Below, piece by piece: positions 42,638 to 42,786 of a stretch of DNA of 42,786 nucleotides (its first letter is position 1; every line of letters starts with the position of its first letter). A program made the translations under genes and the position numbers. The DNA is from Kitasatospora aureofaciens (GTDB lineage: Bacteria; Actinomycetota; Actinomycetes; Streptomycetales; Streptomycetaceae). The notes beneath the pieces were generated by a model that was not told the DNA's origin, searched no databases, and saw nothing but the letters and a program-made list of their open reading frames with translations. The stretch is taken from positions 1 to 42,786 of the forward strand of contig JODU01000040.1 of assembly GCA_000720845.1 (NCBI GenBank). Reading direction: 5' to 3'.

Positions 42638-42786
42638 GGTGCCTGCGGCGCCTGTGCGGGCTGCGGGGGGTGCGGGGTGCCTGCGGCGCCTGTGCGGGTT
42701 CGGGTGCGGGGTGCCTGCGGCGCCTGTGCGGCTCCGGTGGGGGGTGCCTGCGGCGCCTGTGCCGGTTCGGGTGCGGGGTGCCTGCG
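42638..42786. repeat. 33-38 bp tandem repeat at the right edge
   Basis: The core GGTGCCTGCGGCGCCTGTGCGG repeats with GCCTGCGG beginning at 42641, 42679, 42712, 42746 and 42780, steps of 38, 33, 34 and 34 bp. The array runs off the window. The same core occurs at 11796-11866. No gene is seen in 42562-42786. Confidence 0.85.

Overview
The window is chromosomal DNA of a Streptomyces species. It has very high GC, strong third-position GC bias, and a gene order typical of the Streptomyces core: ilvD, radA-disA, mutY, sigE-cseA-cseB-cseC, clpC and lsr2. No tRNA, rRNA, insertion sequence, integrase or CRISPR array was seen.

Layout. 1-4.3 kb: a 38-bp tandem repeat at the left edge, a small membrane protein, a DUF4232-like lipoprotein, an SH3-like protein and a transmembrane Ser/Thr kinase with a PQQ-type beta-propeller sensor. 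4.3-9.8 kb: ilvD, a coupled sugar isomerase/TetR pair, a Ppx/GppA phosphatase and a Cys-rich protein. 9.8-16.7 kb: a sigma-like/zinc-motif/BACON fusion protein, radA and disA (DNA repair and c-di-AMP synthesis), a DUF4232-like membrane protein and mutY. 17.0-20.6 kb: the complete SigE cell-envelope stress operon. 20.6-27.1 kb: an APH-like kinase, a divergent Lrp/LysE pair, a GNAT enzyme, a deletion scar of a DUF397/ATPase locus, a divergent MFS/TetR pair with two operator copies, and an M23 peptidase with a structured leader.

27.5-36.3 kb is the accessory core. Three large paralogous NACHT NTPases (862, 861 and 1020 aa) lie in tandem on the + strand. They share an N-terminal helical domain, an NACHT P-loop NTPase and a C-terminal repeat module that is expanded into leucine-rich repeats in the third. 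Architecturally they are bacterial NLR-like STAND proteins, a family with known antiphage members. A broken HAD acid phosphatase gene lies between the second and third. A 19-bp-stem terminator closes the block against clpC.

36.4-42.8 kb: clpC with a ClgR-type box and a candidate leader ORF, a tentative prim-pol-related protein, lsr2, a BlaI/MecI regulator with a short N-acetylglutamate synthase-like enzyme, a 59-aa membrane protein, a hypothetical protein, and a 33-38 bp tandem repeat that also occurs at 11.8 kb.

How it fits together: many genes concern the envelope (PQQ kinase, SigE-Cse, M23 peptidase, lipoproteins) and proteome or genome maintenance (ClpC, RadA/DisA, MutY, Lsr2). The NACHT cluster is the best candidate for an under-described system. 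Ten genes show a TANNNT -10-like hexamer ending 6-8 nt before the start codon, nine of them without a usable Shine-Dalgarno, which suggests widespread leaderless transcription. All functional statements rest on reading the sequence and on family knowledge; no database search was run.
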